Assembly: GCF_019929225.1 (NCBI RefSeq)
Contig: NZ_JAHZPA010000001.1
Location: 700,805-764,804 of the forward strand
Source of the DNA: Streptococcus sanguinis
Lineage (GTDB): Bacteria > Bacillota > Bacilli > Lactobacillales > Streptococcaceae
DNA: 64,000 nt
Direction of reading: 5' to 3'
Shown: one piece after another, positions 1 through 8,471 of the stretch
Position numbering within the stretch: the stretch's first letter is position 1
Layout of the letters: each line of letters starts with the position of its first letter
Position numbers and translations under genes: made by a program
The notes under the pieces: model-generated
The model's database searches: none
Told to the model about the DNA's origin: nothing
Seen by the model: only the letters and a program-made list of their open reading frames with translations

Positions 1-465
1 CAAAGACGGACTAGTCAGAAAAATCATGAGAATACTGGACAGCATCATCATGGGAGTAATGACGCCCATTTTCAGGGTTTGCTCCGCAAACTGCATAAGA
101 ACAAAAGCATCCGAAGTCAAGCGTGTGACTAAAGAGGATACACCGATTTGCTCATACTCATGATGAGAATACTCTTGCAGCTTAGCATAGAGATCATTGC
201 GCATGTCCTGCACCATGGTCGTCGTCAGCTTCCCAGCAGCATAAGCCAGAACGATTCGCCCCAGCACTCCTAAGACAATGACACCAAACATCACCCAAGC
301 CCAGAAAAAGAGCCGGTCTGTCTGCTTAGGATTGATACCCTCATCAATCATCCGAGCCAGCACCGTTGGCAGACCTAGATTGACGATTACAAAAAAGATT
401 GCCGCAACAAAGTCCAAGACCAACCACTTAGGATATCTCTTCAAATAAGACCAAATGTATAACAT
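1..465 (-). CDS. ABC exporter, fused permease/ATPase, 5' part only
   Basis: Only the first 155 codons are in the window; the gene runs off the left edge with no stop. The start is ATG at 465, preceded by GGAGGAGTT. The visible protein has hydrophobic segments at about residues 12-35 and 50-75, followed by a charged loop containing MVQDMRNDLYAKLQ. That is the layout of the first half of an ABC type-1 transmembrane domain of the multidrug/lipid exporter class (MdlB/LmrA-like). The ATP-binding domain would lie outside the window. Exporters of this type usually act as heterodimers, so a partner gene probably follows to the left. Substrate cannot be told from the sequence. The fold assignment is fairly safe; a specific name such as PatA/PatB is not justified. 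Confidence 0.8.
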   Translation of the reverse strand, partial: MLYIWSYLKRYPKWLVLDFVAAIFFVIVNLGLPTVLARMIDEGINPKQTDRLFFWAWVMFGVIVLGVLGRIVLAYAAGKLTTTMVQDMRNDLYAKLQEYSHHEYEQIGVSSLVTRLTSDAFVLMQFAEQTLKMGVITPMMMLSSILMIFLTSPSL

Positions 466-504
466 AACTCCTCCTTCACCATCTATTCAAAAATAACTCA
501 CTAT

Positions 505-595
505 AAAGCACCCAAGTGCTTTTAAAACACAGAAAAGAGCGCGCAAACGCACGCCTTACTATAGATATTATAACAAAAATATGAAAGCGGGTAAA
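505..595 (-). promoter_or_regulatory. Promoter and hairpin-containing leader of the ABC exporter
   Basis: On the minus strand TTTACC (590-595) is followed after 17 nt by TATAAT (567-572). The transcript would start near 560. Its leader of about 95 nt contains a GC-rich hairpin (539-554, GCGTGCG/TGCGCGC type) followed by a T-rich stretch, then a perfect hairpin AAAGCAC-TTGG-GTGCTTT (505-522). The first looks like a weak terminator, so attenuation is possible. The 370-bp space between this gene and the metalloprotease gene otherwise holds only that gene's terminator. Confidence 0.5.
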
Positions 596-701
596 GGTTA
601 TTGGGGACTTTTTTCCTGTCTAGTATCAGCCTCATAACTGACTGTAAGCAACAAACTGCCTGAAAGCAGACCAGCAACTGTTTTAATTGCTTGACTTATG
701 T

Positions 702-731
702 AAAAAAACAAACCTAGTTTTCACTAGGTTT
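702..731 (-). terminator. Rho-independent terminator of the M26 protease gene
   Basis: Perfect 9-bp stem AAACCTAGT/ACTAGGTTT (710-718 and 723-731) with a 4-nt loop. On the minus strand it is followed by TGTTTTTTTA. It lies about 105 bp after the stop codon at 836. Confidence 0.85.
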
Positions 732-835
732 GTAATTTCTTATCTGCAAGAAGGTCTGAATTTAAGAGTAATTCAAGCTCTGCCCTAACATTTCAGACTT
801 GTAACTTTGCAGACTGGTTGACCGGCTCAAATCCA

Positions 836-3800
836 TCACTTCTGGTTTTCAAAGATTGATGTTCTGAAATCTTTAGTCTGATCAAGGTAAGCTTTGAAGA
901 CTGCTTTTTTAAGCTTATGGACAGCACTGTCATGTTCTGGTTTATAGCCGCTCCAAGAATACCAATTATCATTGGCATCTTTGAGAACGGCTTCATCCAT
1001 CAATGCCTGCAACTCTCCCACGGTACTAATGGTCTTGGTAGCATAACTTGTCCATGGTTGTCTCGTATCATCAAATGTGACCTTATTCAAGCTGTCGAAC
1101 TTGTTTTTACGTTCTTCATACATAGCCTTCTTAAACTCGGTCCAATTATTAAACTGACCATTGAAGACCTTGCGTAAAACCAAGTCGTCTGTTACCAGAC
1201 CTCTGGTCTTACCGTAGATACTGATTGTTTTCCCGTTTTGCTTAGCATCATCTTCATACTGATTAGAGATATAAGGGACCATACCATCTTTGAAGCCCTT
1301 GGCTGCCAGAAGCTCATAAGCCATACGCCGTCCCATAAGATCTCCTGGTGTTCCTTTTTCACTGCTTAATGCCGAATAAATCGGAGAGAAGAGTTTAATC
1401 GTATGGTAGCCATTTCTTTCAACGTCACCATTTTTGTACTCACGCGCTGAAAGAATATCATTTTCAATGAGACTGTCGAATGAATTTAATTTTTGCGCAT
1501 CCGCCATTGTAATATTTTTTATCACATTGGTTGCGTAAACATCATTTCCATCAGCATCTCGGACATATTTATTCTCAATCTTCCTCAGAGCACTCACTTT
1601 CTGTACATCAGATAGACGGTTAACGATTGACATCCCTTCTAGGTACTCCAACATATAAATGACATCAAACATGTTGTGAACATAATTTTTCAGATCATCC
1701 GCATTTTGGAAACGTTCAGTTGGATCCAGGACCTGCAAACGAGATTTTTCAGTTGCATCATTCTTGTCATATTTGAGAATTGAGTTGACCGTGATTGTCG
1801 CATCATCTGGATGATCCGGTGCTTGCAACAAGCCCTTGGCAAAGAATTCTGGACCAAGTCCGCTTCTTCTTCCATATCCGCCTAAATAGATCTCATTATC
1901 AGAATCATGCGTCATTTCATGGGTATAGGTAATGGCTCCGTCCTTGTCCAGCATACGATAGCCCATGTAGTAAACCCCGTCTCCAGTAGCGTAAGCTCCA
2001 TGCTTGTTGTGTACGACCTTGTTTCCAACCGGTCCAAAGAAGTATTTCATAGCTGGATTAGAACTATCGAATTGCGCCTCCGCTGTAGCTTTGCCAACAG
2101 TAGTATCATCACCGAACTTATAGGCATCATAGACCAAGATATTTCGATAGAGCTTTTCACGGCCATGCTCGTCTAATATTCTATACCAATAGTCATAATG
2201 GTCGCGTTGGCGTTTTGCAGTTTCCTGGGCATTATCCTCAACAAACTTATTGAGTTCTGCTCCTGCTCTGAGCTCATTATTTCTATATCTGTCATAGGCG
2301 CCAAATCCAAGACTGGATATAGTCGATATGACAAAGACTGATCTTTCAGGCATTGTCAGCAAAGGTAGGATCATATTTCGGTATTTCCAAGTGTCGCTGG
2401 TAATTCGATCATAGACCCCGATAGAGTATTTGCTACCAGCCTGCTCTTGTTTGACCCTCACCTCATCAATAGCTGATTTTTCTTCAACGATATAAGCCTT
2501 GGTTTGCTCTTTGAACCATTGATTATTTGTTTTATTTGGTAAAAATACTTCTCGGTAATTGGCAAGCGTGCTAAACAAATCTTTTGTTGCATTATTATTT
2601 GCAAGGCTGATGCTATAGGCATCTACGTTGTTCTTGGCCAGAAGATTGTTATAGCCTGATTTACCTAATTCAATGATCGTGTCTAGCGGTGATACGTTGC
2701 CCTTACCAAAGAAATCCATGTGATACATGACTATGTCTTTGATATTCACATCACCATAGTTAAAGTTGTACCAGCGTTCTAAATAAGTTAAACCTAGAAG
2801 CAAGGCTTCCTTGTTGCGTTTGATTTTATCAACGACGTAACCATTAATCGTTTGATTTTCGCTGGCAATGACTGCATCGGCAGACAACAGTTTTTCCAGT
2901 GTATTTGCTAGATTTTCCTTGGTTTTGGCAAACTGGTCTTCTAAGTATAATTCTGTTAATGAAACTCCTGAAGAAATACCTAGGGTGTTTCTGATAGCTT
3001 CTGACTGATAATCGACCACTCTCAAATCAGGCAAAACTTCATTGATGATCGAACCATGACTATGCAAGAATTGATTAGGCGTATAGATGAGACCTGTATC
3101 GCCCACACGGTATTCCGCTAACTTACTAAAGTCAGATTGGTAAGTAATATCTAGTGTTTCAGATGAATGATCCTTATAGTGCAGCAAGAGCTTATTAGCC
3201 GCCTCCTTATGCAAAGCAATATCTGTAATCACTTCATTATCCTTCATCATGACTGCAGATAAGACTTCTTTTTCGAACAAAGCGCTATCTTCTTTTACCA
3301 GATTACCGTATTTGACAATGGTTTCCTTATTATAAAACGGCAGTAATTTTTCAATATTCTTATATGCTAAAGCTCGACTGGCTAGATAGTCTTTAACCTT
3401 AGAAAAATCACTTTCTATATTTCTGCTAGTCAGTAAGCTTTCAACTTTCGGTACAGCAAGAGAGTTGATTTCAGATTTCTTACTTGCGATTTGAGCAGCA
3501 TCAATCAATGTTCCTCTCTCTTCGAGGGATTCCTTGGTGACAACCTCATCCTTTTCAAGAGTCACTTTGTAGACTCTGTTTTCCTTGTTGCTATATGAGT
3601 CAGTTATTCGCATTCCTCGATAGTGATAGCCACTAATGGCATTCCCGTTCATAACATTGACATCACTGAGAACATTATGCAATCTTCCAGCGTGTCTCTC
3701 TTCGCTAGAATCTCTATCCCACAAGTAGCCAGCCACACCAGCAACACTTCCAAAGCGCTTCACATTATTAATCTGGCCCTCAGCGTAACTATTGCTGATA

Positions 3801-6220
3801 AGCGCATCTTTCTCGACAAGACCTGCAAGGCCGCCGACAGTTTGGTTTGTGCTATCCGCATTTGATGAGATGGTAATTGTAGCTTTTGACTTATCAACTA
3901 CTGCATTGATGCCAGTCAGTTGACCTACTAGGCCTCCGATATTGTATGGAGACCTCGTTTCATAGGAGTTGACAATTCTTCCTTTGAAACTGCTGTTGGT
4001 AATCTTAGAATTATCAGCCTTCCACACTAAGCCACCAATGCCACGTTCGCCAGCCAGAACACCGTCTACATGGACATTATTAATCCTTGTTGCATTATTG
4101 GCTTCATTTGCAAGGGCGCCAATATCAGTTTTCCCTGAGATATTTACATCTTTAAGAGCCAGATTTTCTACAGTAGCTCCGCTCAACGTATCAAATAAAG
4201 GCTTCTTCAAATTATAAATAGCATAATTTTTTCCGTCTTTGCTGCCAAAGAGCTTACCAGTAAATCTGCCCTTTATATAACTGCTAGCGCCATTTTCTAA
4301 TTCGACCTCATTGGCATTCAGGCTAGCACCTAAATAATAGATTCCATTGAGATCGTTATTTATAGCTTGAACCAAGTTACTAAAGGAAGTGAAGTTTGTG
4401 ACTTCTCTCTCTGCCTTTTTAGCTAGATAAAAAGTAAAATTGTCCTCGTACTTATTGTCAATGTCCTGTTTTAATTTTTCCGCACTTGCAGTAATTTTAT
4501 AAACTGGCTGACCATCTTTTGTGCTATCAACTATTGAAGAAATCGGCAAGAAGACATCTTTAAACTTAGAAGATTTGACCTTCACGAAATAATTGTCTTT
4601 ATTGCTCGGAATTGTATCCAAAGAAACGTGTTGTTTGTATTTTCCGTCAGATAGACTATACAATTCCAGTTCAGATACATTTCTCAATTCAATATGCTTT
4701 TCAGGTTCTTGCTTCTGCTCTTTCGGCTCCTCAGCTTTTTCAGCAGGATTTTCCTCTTCTGGCGCTGCTGGTTCGATGTTTCCAGTATACTCTTGCGGAG
4801 GCTCTACCTGCTCAGGCTCAACTATGGCTCCTGCTTGTGTTCCTGTGTATTCAGGTAAGGAAGACGCTTGTTCGGGTGTTACTACTGCACCTGATTGAGT
4901 TCCCGTATACTCTGGCAATGAAGTCGTTTGTTCAGGTTCTACTATGGCCCCAGATTGGACGCCTGTGTACTCCGGCAATGAAGTCACTTGCACGGGTTCT
5001 ACTATCGCACCTGATTGGACACCTCCAATCTCTGGTTCAATTTGTTCAGGCTCAACAATGGCTCCAGATAGTGTATTTGAATACTCAGGCAAAGAAGCCA
5101 CCTGCTCGGGCTCAACGATTGCACCGGATTGGACGCCTATGTACTCTGGTAAGGGAGCGACTTGCTCGGGTGCCACTAAGTTAGAAGCTGTTGGTTTTTC
5201 GCTAGGCGCTTCAAGCTTTTTAGTCCCTTTTTCCACTATTTTAGGAGTCGCTTCCTCTATTTTTGTCGAAAGAACTTCCCTAGAAACTTCCGCATTATCT
5301 ACCGTAAAAATTCGAACGACTTCGATTTTACGTCCTGGTTTGCCTTCTTGTTTTACTCTTACAGTACCTTCGGCTAAATCCGGATTTTCCTGTATTTGTT
5401 CTCCAAAGGCTATCTCAGTTTCAACGGCCTCTTCTTTGTATAATAGTTCCGGCTTAGCTACTCGGCCAGACAAGACTTCATCTTGAGGCTCAATTGTATT
5501 GACGCCAAGAGTTTGATTTTTCAGTCCATTCTTATCAAAAGAAACAGAATAATCTAGCTTCTTATTTTGGTTTAAAGCTTCTTTATCTAGATTAGCATTC
5601 TGCTGATTATCAAGAATCTTATTGTCTAATAATTTCTTAATCGATTCATCTTTAATGTAGCCGACATAGGTATAGCCTGAGATTTCACTTGGTGACGGCA
5701 GACTTTCCCCAGCTGACACTTGATATTCGGCATTATACTGCAGCAAGATCCCATTTTCCAACGCATCGACGGATAGTATCAAACCTCCTCCGACACCAGC
5801 ACCCACCAACACAGTCAATAGGAACTTGCTTTTAACCTTTCCTTTTGACACAACAAAAACAACCAATCCTATCGTCGTTAACAGACCAGCCGTCATCATA
5901 GTATTGGAATTGTTATCATCGCCTGTATTCGGTAAGGTTTTTGCTCCAGCATTTGAGTTTAGCCTATAGACAAGATAGTAAGTCTCCTCGTTGCCTTCAG
6001 GCCTTTTAGGAAATCCACTTACAATCAACTCCTTTTCTTGCGGAGTCATTTCAGTATCTGTTACATATTTATAGTGAACATTGAACTTTTCCTGCGCTTG
6101 AACAGAGTCAACCCCAACGATAGACACAAAAAATAAACTAGAAATAGCAGCCGAAACAAGCCCGACAGCTAATTTCCTAAAAGCAAACCGAGTTTGCTTC
6201 TCCCCAAAAAACTTTTTCAT
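836..6220 (-). CDS. iga: IgA1-protease-type zinc metalloprotease (peptidase M26), cell-wall linked
   Basis: A 1794-residue secreted zinc endopeptidase. The family cleaves the hinge of human IgA1 or related mucosal proteins. Order of parts: signal peptide of the YSIRK kind (FAFRKLAVGLVSAA, residues 12-25); LPNTG sortase motif unusually near the N-terminus (96-100), followed by two hydrophobic segments (about 108-125 and 133-151), which is the normal layout of streptococcal M26 enzymes; G5 domain (about 255-335); seven 20-residue repeats (349-481); GLUG-type repeats (about 650-815); catalytic HEMTH at 1434-1438 with the third ligand Glu 20 residues later (1458). I chose ATG at 6220 because AAAGGG stands 6 nt upstream; an in-frame TTG at 6235 overlaps that site. 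The repeat type recalls S. sanguinis IgA1 protease, but ZmpB-type paralogues share much of this architecture, so substrate is inferred. Confidence 0.88.
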   Translation of the reverse strand: MKKFFGEKQTRFAFRKLAVGLVSAAISSLFFVSIVGVDSVQAQEKFNVHYKYVTDTEMTPQEKELIVSGFPKRPEGNEETYYLVYRLNSNAGAKTLPNTGDDNNSNTMMTAGLLTTIGLVVFVVSKGKVKSKFLLTVLVGAGVGGGLILSVDALENGILLQYNAEYQVSAGESLPSPSEISGYTYVGYIKDESIKKLLDNKILDNQQNANLDKEALNQNKKLDYSVSFDKNGLKNQTLGVNTIEPQDEVLSGRVAKPELLYKEEAVETEIAFGEQIQENPDLAEGTVRVKQEGKPGRKIEVVRIFTVDNAEVSREVLSTKIEEATPKIVEKGTKKLEAPSEKPTASNLVAPEQVAPLPEYIGVQSGAIVEPEQVASLPEYSNTLSGAIVEPEQIEPEIGGVQSGAIVEPVQVTSLPEYTGVQSGAIVEPEQTTSLPEYTGTQSGAVVTPEQASSLPEYTGTQAGAIVEPEQVEPPQEYTGNIEPAAPEEENPAEKAEEPKEQKQEPEKHIELRNVSELELYSLSDGKYKQHVSLDTIPSNKDNYFVKVKSSKFKDVFLPISSIVDSTKDGQPVYKITASAEKLKQDIDNKYEDNFTFYLAKKAEREVTNFTSFSNLVQAINNDLNGIYYLGASLNANEVELENGASSYIKGRFTGKLFGSKDGKNYAIYNLKKPLFDTLSGATVENLALKDVNISGKTDIGALANEANNATRINNVHVDGVLAGERGIGGLVWKADNSKITNSSFKGRIVNSYETRSPYNIGGLVGQLTGINAVVDKSKATITISSNADSTNQTVGGLAGLVEKDALISNSYAEGQINNVKRFGSVAGVAGYLWDRDSSEERHAGRLHNVLSDVNVMNGNAISGYHYRGMRITDSYSNKENRVYKVTLEKDEVVTKESLEERGTLIDAAQIASKKSEINSLAVPKVESLLTSRNIESDFSKVKDYLASRALAYKNIEKLLPFYNKETIVKYGNLVKEDSALFEKEVLSAVMMKDNEVITDIALHKEAANKLLLHYKDHSSETLDITYQSDFSKLAEYRVGDTGLIYTPNQFLHSHGSIINEVLPDLRVVDYQSEAIRNTLGISSGVSLTELYLEDQFAKTKENLANTLEKLLSADAVIASENQTINGYVVDKIKRNKEALLLGLTYLERWYNFNYGDVNIKDIVMYHMDFFGKGNVSPLDTIIELGKSGYNNLLAKNNVDAYSISLANNNATKDLFSTLANYREVFLPNKTNNQWFKEQTKAYIVEEKSAIDEVRVKQEQAGSKYSIGVYDRITSDTWKYRNMILPLLTMPERSVFVISTISSLGFGAYDRYRNNELRAGAELNKFVEDNAQETAKRQRDHYDYWYRILDEHGREKLYRNILVYDAYKFGDDTTVGKATAEAQFDSSNPAMKYFFGPVGNKVVHNKHGAYATGDGVYYMGYRMLDKDGAITYTHEMTHDSDNEIYLGGYGRRSGLGPEFFAKGLLQAPDHPDDATITVNSILKYDKNDATEKSRLQVLDPTERFQNADDLKNYVHNMFDVIYMLEYLEGMSIVNRLSDVQKVSALRKIENKYVRDADGNDVYATNVIKNITMADAQKLNSFDSLIENDILSAREYKNGDVERNGYHTIKLFSPIYSALSSEKGTPGDLMGRRMAYELLAAKGFKDGMVPYISNQYEDDAKQNGKTISIYGKTRGLVTDDLVLRKVFNGQFNNWTEFKKAMYEERKNKFDSLNKVTFDDTRQPWTSYATKTISTVGELQALMDEAVLKDANDNWYSWSGYKPEHDSAVHKLKKAVFKAYLDQTKDFRTSIFENQK
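4778..5176 (-). repeat. Seven in-frame tandem repeats of about 60 bp in the M26 protease gene
   Basis: The encoded unit is close to VEPEQvaSLPEYtGvQSGAI. Units 1, 2 and 4-6 are 20 residues, unit 3 is 18 residues (it lacks the LPEY part), and unit 7 breaks down after about 15. The repeats form a Pro/Glu-rich spacer between the G5 domain and the central region. Copy number in such arrays commonly varies between strains. Confidence 0.9.
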
Positions 6221-6236
6221 TAAAATCCCTTTCAAA

Positions 6237-6305
6237 TTATTCTAAAAAGAATAACAAATCCTTTAACCAGAGAATGAGCAACAGTAAGCTATTGCATTCA
6301 TTCAT
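6237..6305 (-). CDS. Possible 22-residue hydrophobic leader peptide upstream of the M26 protease
   Basis: ATG at 6305 sits 6 nt after AGGGGG, a strong ribosome binding site. The frame runs 22 codons, encodes a peptide rich in Leu (MNECNSLLLLILWLKD and six more residues), and stops 16 nt before the protease ATG, just ahead of its AAAGGG site. A perfect hairpin TTATTCT-TTTT-AGAATAA (6237-6254) covers the last codons and the stop. It could be a true small membrane peptide or a leader whose translation controls the protease. There is no homology evidence. Confidence 0.35.
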   Translation of the reverse strand: MNECNSLLLLILWLKDLLFFLE

Positions 6306-6397
6306 CTGGATCCCCCTAACAAAAATTCCCTAATCAACAATCTCATATAATTTTTATCTTATTCATAATATCTCCTAAATCGCAATAATCTGTCTAA

Positions 6398-6403
6398 ATT
6401 ATA
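6398..6403 (-). promoter_or_regulatory. Extended -10 promoter of the M26 protease gene
   Basis: Minus strand reads TGATATAAT, an extended -10 element, with only a weak -35 (TAACAA, 17 nt upstream). It predicts a 5' leader of about 170 nt that contains the 22-codon reading frame and a further 7-codon frame (6343-6366) with its own GGAG site. Confidence 0.55.
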
Positions 6404-6454
6404 TCATAGAATCCTATTTTTTGTTAGCGTTTTAACATAAAAATGATTTTTGAA

Positions 6455-6484
6455 TACAAAAAAACCAAGTCTTTCGACTTGGTT
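6455..6484 (-). terminator. Terminator of the rplJ-rplL operon
   Basis: Stem AACCAAGTC/GACTTGGTT (6463-6471, 6476-6484) with loop TTTC on the plus strand. On the minus strand it is followed by a run of T. It lies 24 bp after the rplL stop. Confidence 0.9.
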
Positions 6485-6507
6485 GATTTCTATGATTGGA
6501 AACTCTA

Positions 6508-6876
6508 TTATTTAAGAGTAACAGAAGCACCAGCTTCTTCCAATTTAGCTTTAAGTTCTTCAGCTTCTGCTGCAGCAACGCCTTCTTTGATAACGTTTGG
6601 TGCACCATCAACAAGTTCTTTAGCTTCTTTAAGGCCAAGACCAGTGATTTCACGTACAACTTTGATAACGCCGACTTTCTTGTCACCAGCTGCAGTCAAT
6701 TCAACGTCAAATGAATCTTTAGCAGCGGCAGCTTCACCAGCACCAGCAGCAGCTACAGCTACAGGAGCAGCTGCAGTTACACCAAATTCTTCTTCGATAG
6801 CTTTTACAAGGTCGTTCAATTCAAGGATTGAAGCTTCTTTAATTTCAGCAATAATGTTTTCAATGTTCAATGCCAT
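6508..6876 (-). CDS. rplL: 50S ribosomal protein L7/L12
   Basis: The 122-residue stalk protein of the large ribosomal subunit, which recruits translation GTPases. It shows the N-terminal dimerization helix ([20 protein letters not shown]), the Ala/Gly hinge (about 36-52) and the C-terminal domain with the conserved [20 protein letters not shown] helix-turn. The start is ATG at 6876, with GGAGG 9 nt upstream; an upstream in-frame codon at 6891 is not needed. It follows rplJ by 72 bp in the same operon and ends in a terminator. It is present in several copies per ribosome, so it is expected to be translated more than rplJ; its strong site fits that. Confidence 0.98.
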   Translation of the reverse strand: MALNIENIIAEIKEASILELNDLVKAIEEEFGVTAAAPVAVAAAGAGEAAAAKDSFDVELTAAGDKKVGVIKVVREITGLGLKEAKELVDGAPNVIKEGVAAAEAEELKAKLEEAGASVTLK

Positions 6877-6948
6877 TGTTATTTCCTCCAAATAATTTTT
6901 AAATTTATAATATTTTTTCGTAGCTAGGCTACGCTGCGTAGCTTAAGA

Positions 6949-7449
6949 TTAAGCTGCGTCTTCTTTGTTGTCTGCAACTGCTTTGACAGCAAGTGCAACG
7001 TTGCGAACTGGCGCTTGAAGTACAGAAAGGAGCATGGAAAGAAGTCCTTCGCGGTTTGGAAGAGTTGCAAGTGCAAGAATCTCTTCTTTTGATGCGACAG
7101 CGCCTTCAATTGCACCACCTTTGATTTCAAGTGCATCAGCGTTCTTAGCAAAGTCGTTCAAGATTTTCGCTGGAGCAACAACATCTTCGTTAGAAAATGC
7201 TACTGCAGATGGTCCAACAAAAACAGATGCCAGGTCTTCAAGTCCAGCTTTTTCAGCTGCACGACGCAAGATTGAGTTTTTGATAACTTTGTACTCAACT
7301 TCGCTTCCACGAAGCTCACGACGAAGAACGGTATCTTGCTCAACAGTCAAACCACGAGCGTCGACAACGACGATAGATGCAGCAGCTTTCATTTTTTCAG
7401 CAACTGCGTCAACCAGTTCCGCTTTTTTAGCAATAATAGCTTCACTCAT
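6949..7449 (-). CDS. rplJ: 50S ribosomal protein L10
   Basis: The 166-residue stalk base protein that anchors L7/L12 dimers to 23S rRNA. The N-terminal part ([33 protein letters not shown]) and the C-terminal helix that binds L7/L12 are typical. Start ATG at 7449 with GGAGGTG 10 nt upstream. It is preceded by an L10-leader RNA, so it is autoregulated by the L10-L12 complex binding its own mRNA, as known for Firmicutes. rplL follows. Confidence 0.98.
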   Translation of the reverse strand: MSEAIIAKKAELVDAVAEKMKAAASIVVVDARGLTVEQDTVLRRELRGSEVEYKVIKNSILRRAAEKAGLEDLASVFVGPSAVAFSNEDVVAPAKILNDFAKNADALEIKGGAIEGAVASKEEILALATLPNREGLLSMLLSVLQAPVRNVALAVKAVADNKEDAA

Positions 7450-7469
7450 TTAGTGTTTCACCTCCGTAA

Positions 7470-7622
7470 TTATTTTGCTTGGGGAATTTTCCAAAAGAAA
7501 AACGCGCCCAAACCTAGACACGAAAGTACAATACGCTTCTTTTTACATGATACGTTTTGTCCTCGGTAGGATCTTTATGAGTCGAGCTCCCCTACTGTCT
7601 TAGGCAGTTTTTTTTCAAACCA
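7470..7622 (-). promoter_or_regulatory. Ribosomal protein L10 leader (autoregulatory RNA)
   Basis: On the minus strand this leader carries blocks I recognise from the Firmicute L10 leader: ACAGTAGGGGAGCTC near the 5' end, ATCCTACCGAGGACAAA in the middle, and GGTTTGGGCGCGTTTTTC before the ribosome binding site of rplJ. It lies between the promoter (7629-7657) and the rplJ start. It folds into a kink-turn-bearing structure bound by L10(L12)4; the binding itself is known for the family, not seen here. Confidence 0.85.
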
Positions 7623-7628
7623 TTGATA

Positions 7629-7657
7629 ATTATAGCAAAAGAAAAAAAAGATTGCAA
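7629..7657 (-). promoter_or_regulatory. Sigma-70 type promoter of rplJ-rplL
   Basis: TTGCAA (7652-7657), 17-nt spacer, TATAAT (7629-7634) on the minus strand: near consensus. The -35 box lies inside the 3' arm of the upstream gene's terminator. Confidence 0.9.
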
Positions 7658-7679
7658 GCTTTTTATACAATCTTTTTTA
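7642..7679 (-). terminator. Terminator of the upstream membrane protein gene, overlapping the rplJ promoter
   Basis: Complementary arms AAAAAAGATTG and CAATCTTTTTT around a 13-nt A/T-rich loop. Both flanks are A/T tracts, so it could work on either strand. Confidence 0.65.
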
Positions 7680-7735
7680 AATTTAGTCATTATTTTCTGC
7701 AAATTTCTTACTTGACTAATATCTACTTCTTTCCC

Positions 7736-8407
7736 TTAGTCGAAAGTTTCGAGTTCAATATAATCAAAGTTCTCTCTTAAATAATCAAATAAGGCGTCTT
7801 TATGAGCATTCTGATTCATTCCAACAAACCTTCGAAACTCATTTGTACGGATTTCAGATTTACTACCATCAAGATACCATGCAGAAAAATGAACTCGTCT
7901 CAACTCATGACCACTGGAAACACGAAAAACATACACCTTCATAAATGCATCTATCTTAGAACATTCTGGTAGGTAGGCAATATCAAATGTCCTGTAACAA
8001 ATGAGATGATTGCCATAAACCAAAACTTGCAAATCTTCGTCAAAGTAGTCCGCATCATTAAGATTTTGCCAGTCCTCCTCAAGCTCAGGGTAACAATCTC
8101 TCAATTCCTGAATATTGCAGTTTAACAGAAGATTATTTTTTATCATTCTATAGATAGACTCGACTAAACTCATATGGATCCAAATAAAGAAAATGATCAA
8201 CATAAAATTTTCACGAATCAAATCTAGCCAAAATGAAATACCTAACTCCAATGTATAATAAATAAAACCGCACGAAAAAAAACCAAAGAAGATAGCACTC
8301 ATTACTGGACTAATCATCATCAAAATTCTAGCTTTTAGCGGCGAAAACTTAATCCTTTTCCCACTTCCCCCAGCTCCTCCTAAACTCAATTCTTTATCTC
8401 CTTTCAT
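7736..8407 (-). CDS. Unknown protein with two membrane segments
   Basis: 223 residues, family not recognised. A Gly-rich, basic N-terminus (to about residue 28) is followed by two hydrophobic segments (about 29-55 and 63-85) and an acidic cytosolic-looking part of about 130 residues with many Tyr, Phe and Asp. No catalytic motif stands out. Start ATG at 8407 has GGGAGGACTGAGAT upstream. It follows the 113-residue membrane protein gene by 64 bp and has its own terminator. The layout (two membrane segments, then a PH-like beta-rich tail) resembles the gene at 17066-17653, but I see no clear sequence similarity. Confidence 0.75.
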   Translation of the reverse strand: MKGDKELSLGGAGGSGKRIKFSPLKARILMMISPVMSAIFFGFFSCGFIYYTLELGISFWLDLIRENFMLIIFFIWIHMSLVESIYRMIKNNLLLNCNIQELRDCYPELEEDWQNLNDADYFDEDLQVLVYGNHLICYRTFDIAYLPECSKIDAFMKVYVFRVSSGHELRRVHFSAWYLDGSKSEIRTNEFRRFVGMNQNAHKDALFDYLRENFDYIELETFD

Positions 8408-8471
8408 ATCTCAGTCCTCCCTCTTGTGTATGTAACTTTGTTTATCATAGAAAAAATTTATTCCAGTAGTT

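Noticed and set aside
4612..5486. Two long plus-strand open frames (190 and 180 codons) opposite the protease repeats
   Set aside because: They are products of the repeated minus-strand sequence (a repeat of 60 bp has no stops in several frames). No ribosome site or promoter was seen, and the translations are repetitive and Ser/Cys/Leu-biased.
5900..5960. LPNTG motif near the N-terminus of the M26 protease taken as evidence of a frameshift or gene fusion
   Set aside because: An N-terminal LPxTG with two following membrane segments is the normal layout of streptococcal M26 proteases.
7034..7453. 139-codon plus-strand frame opposite rplJ
   Set aside because: Codon bias of rplJ leaves the opposite frame open; no ribosome site, and rplJ is certain.
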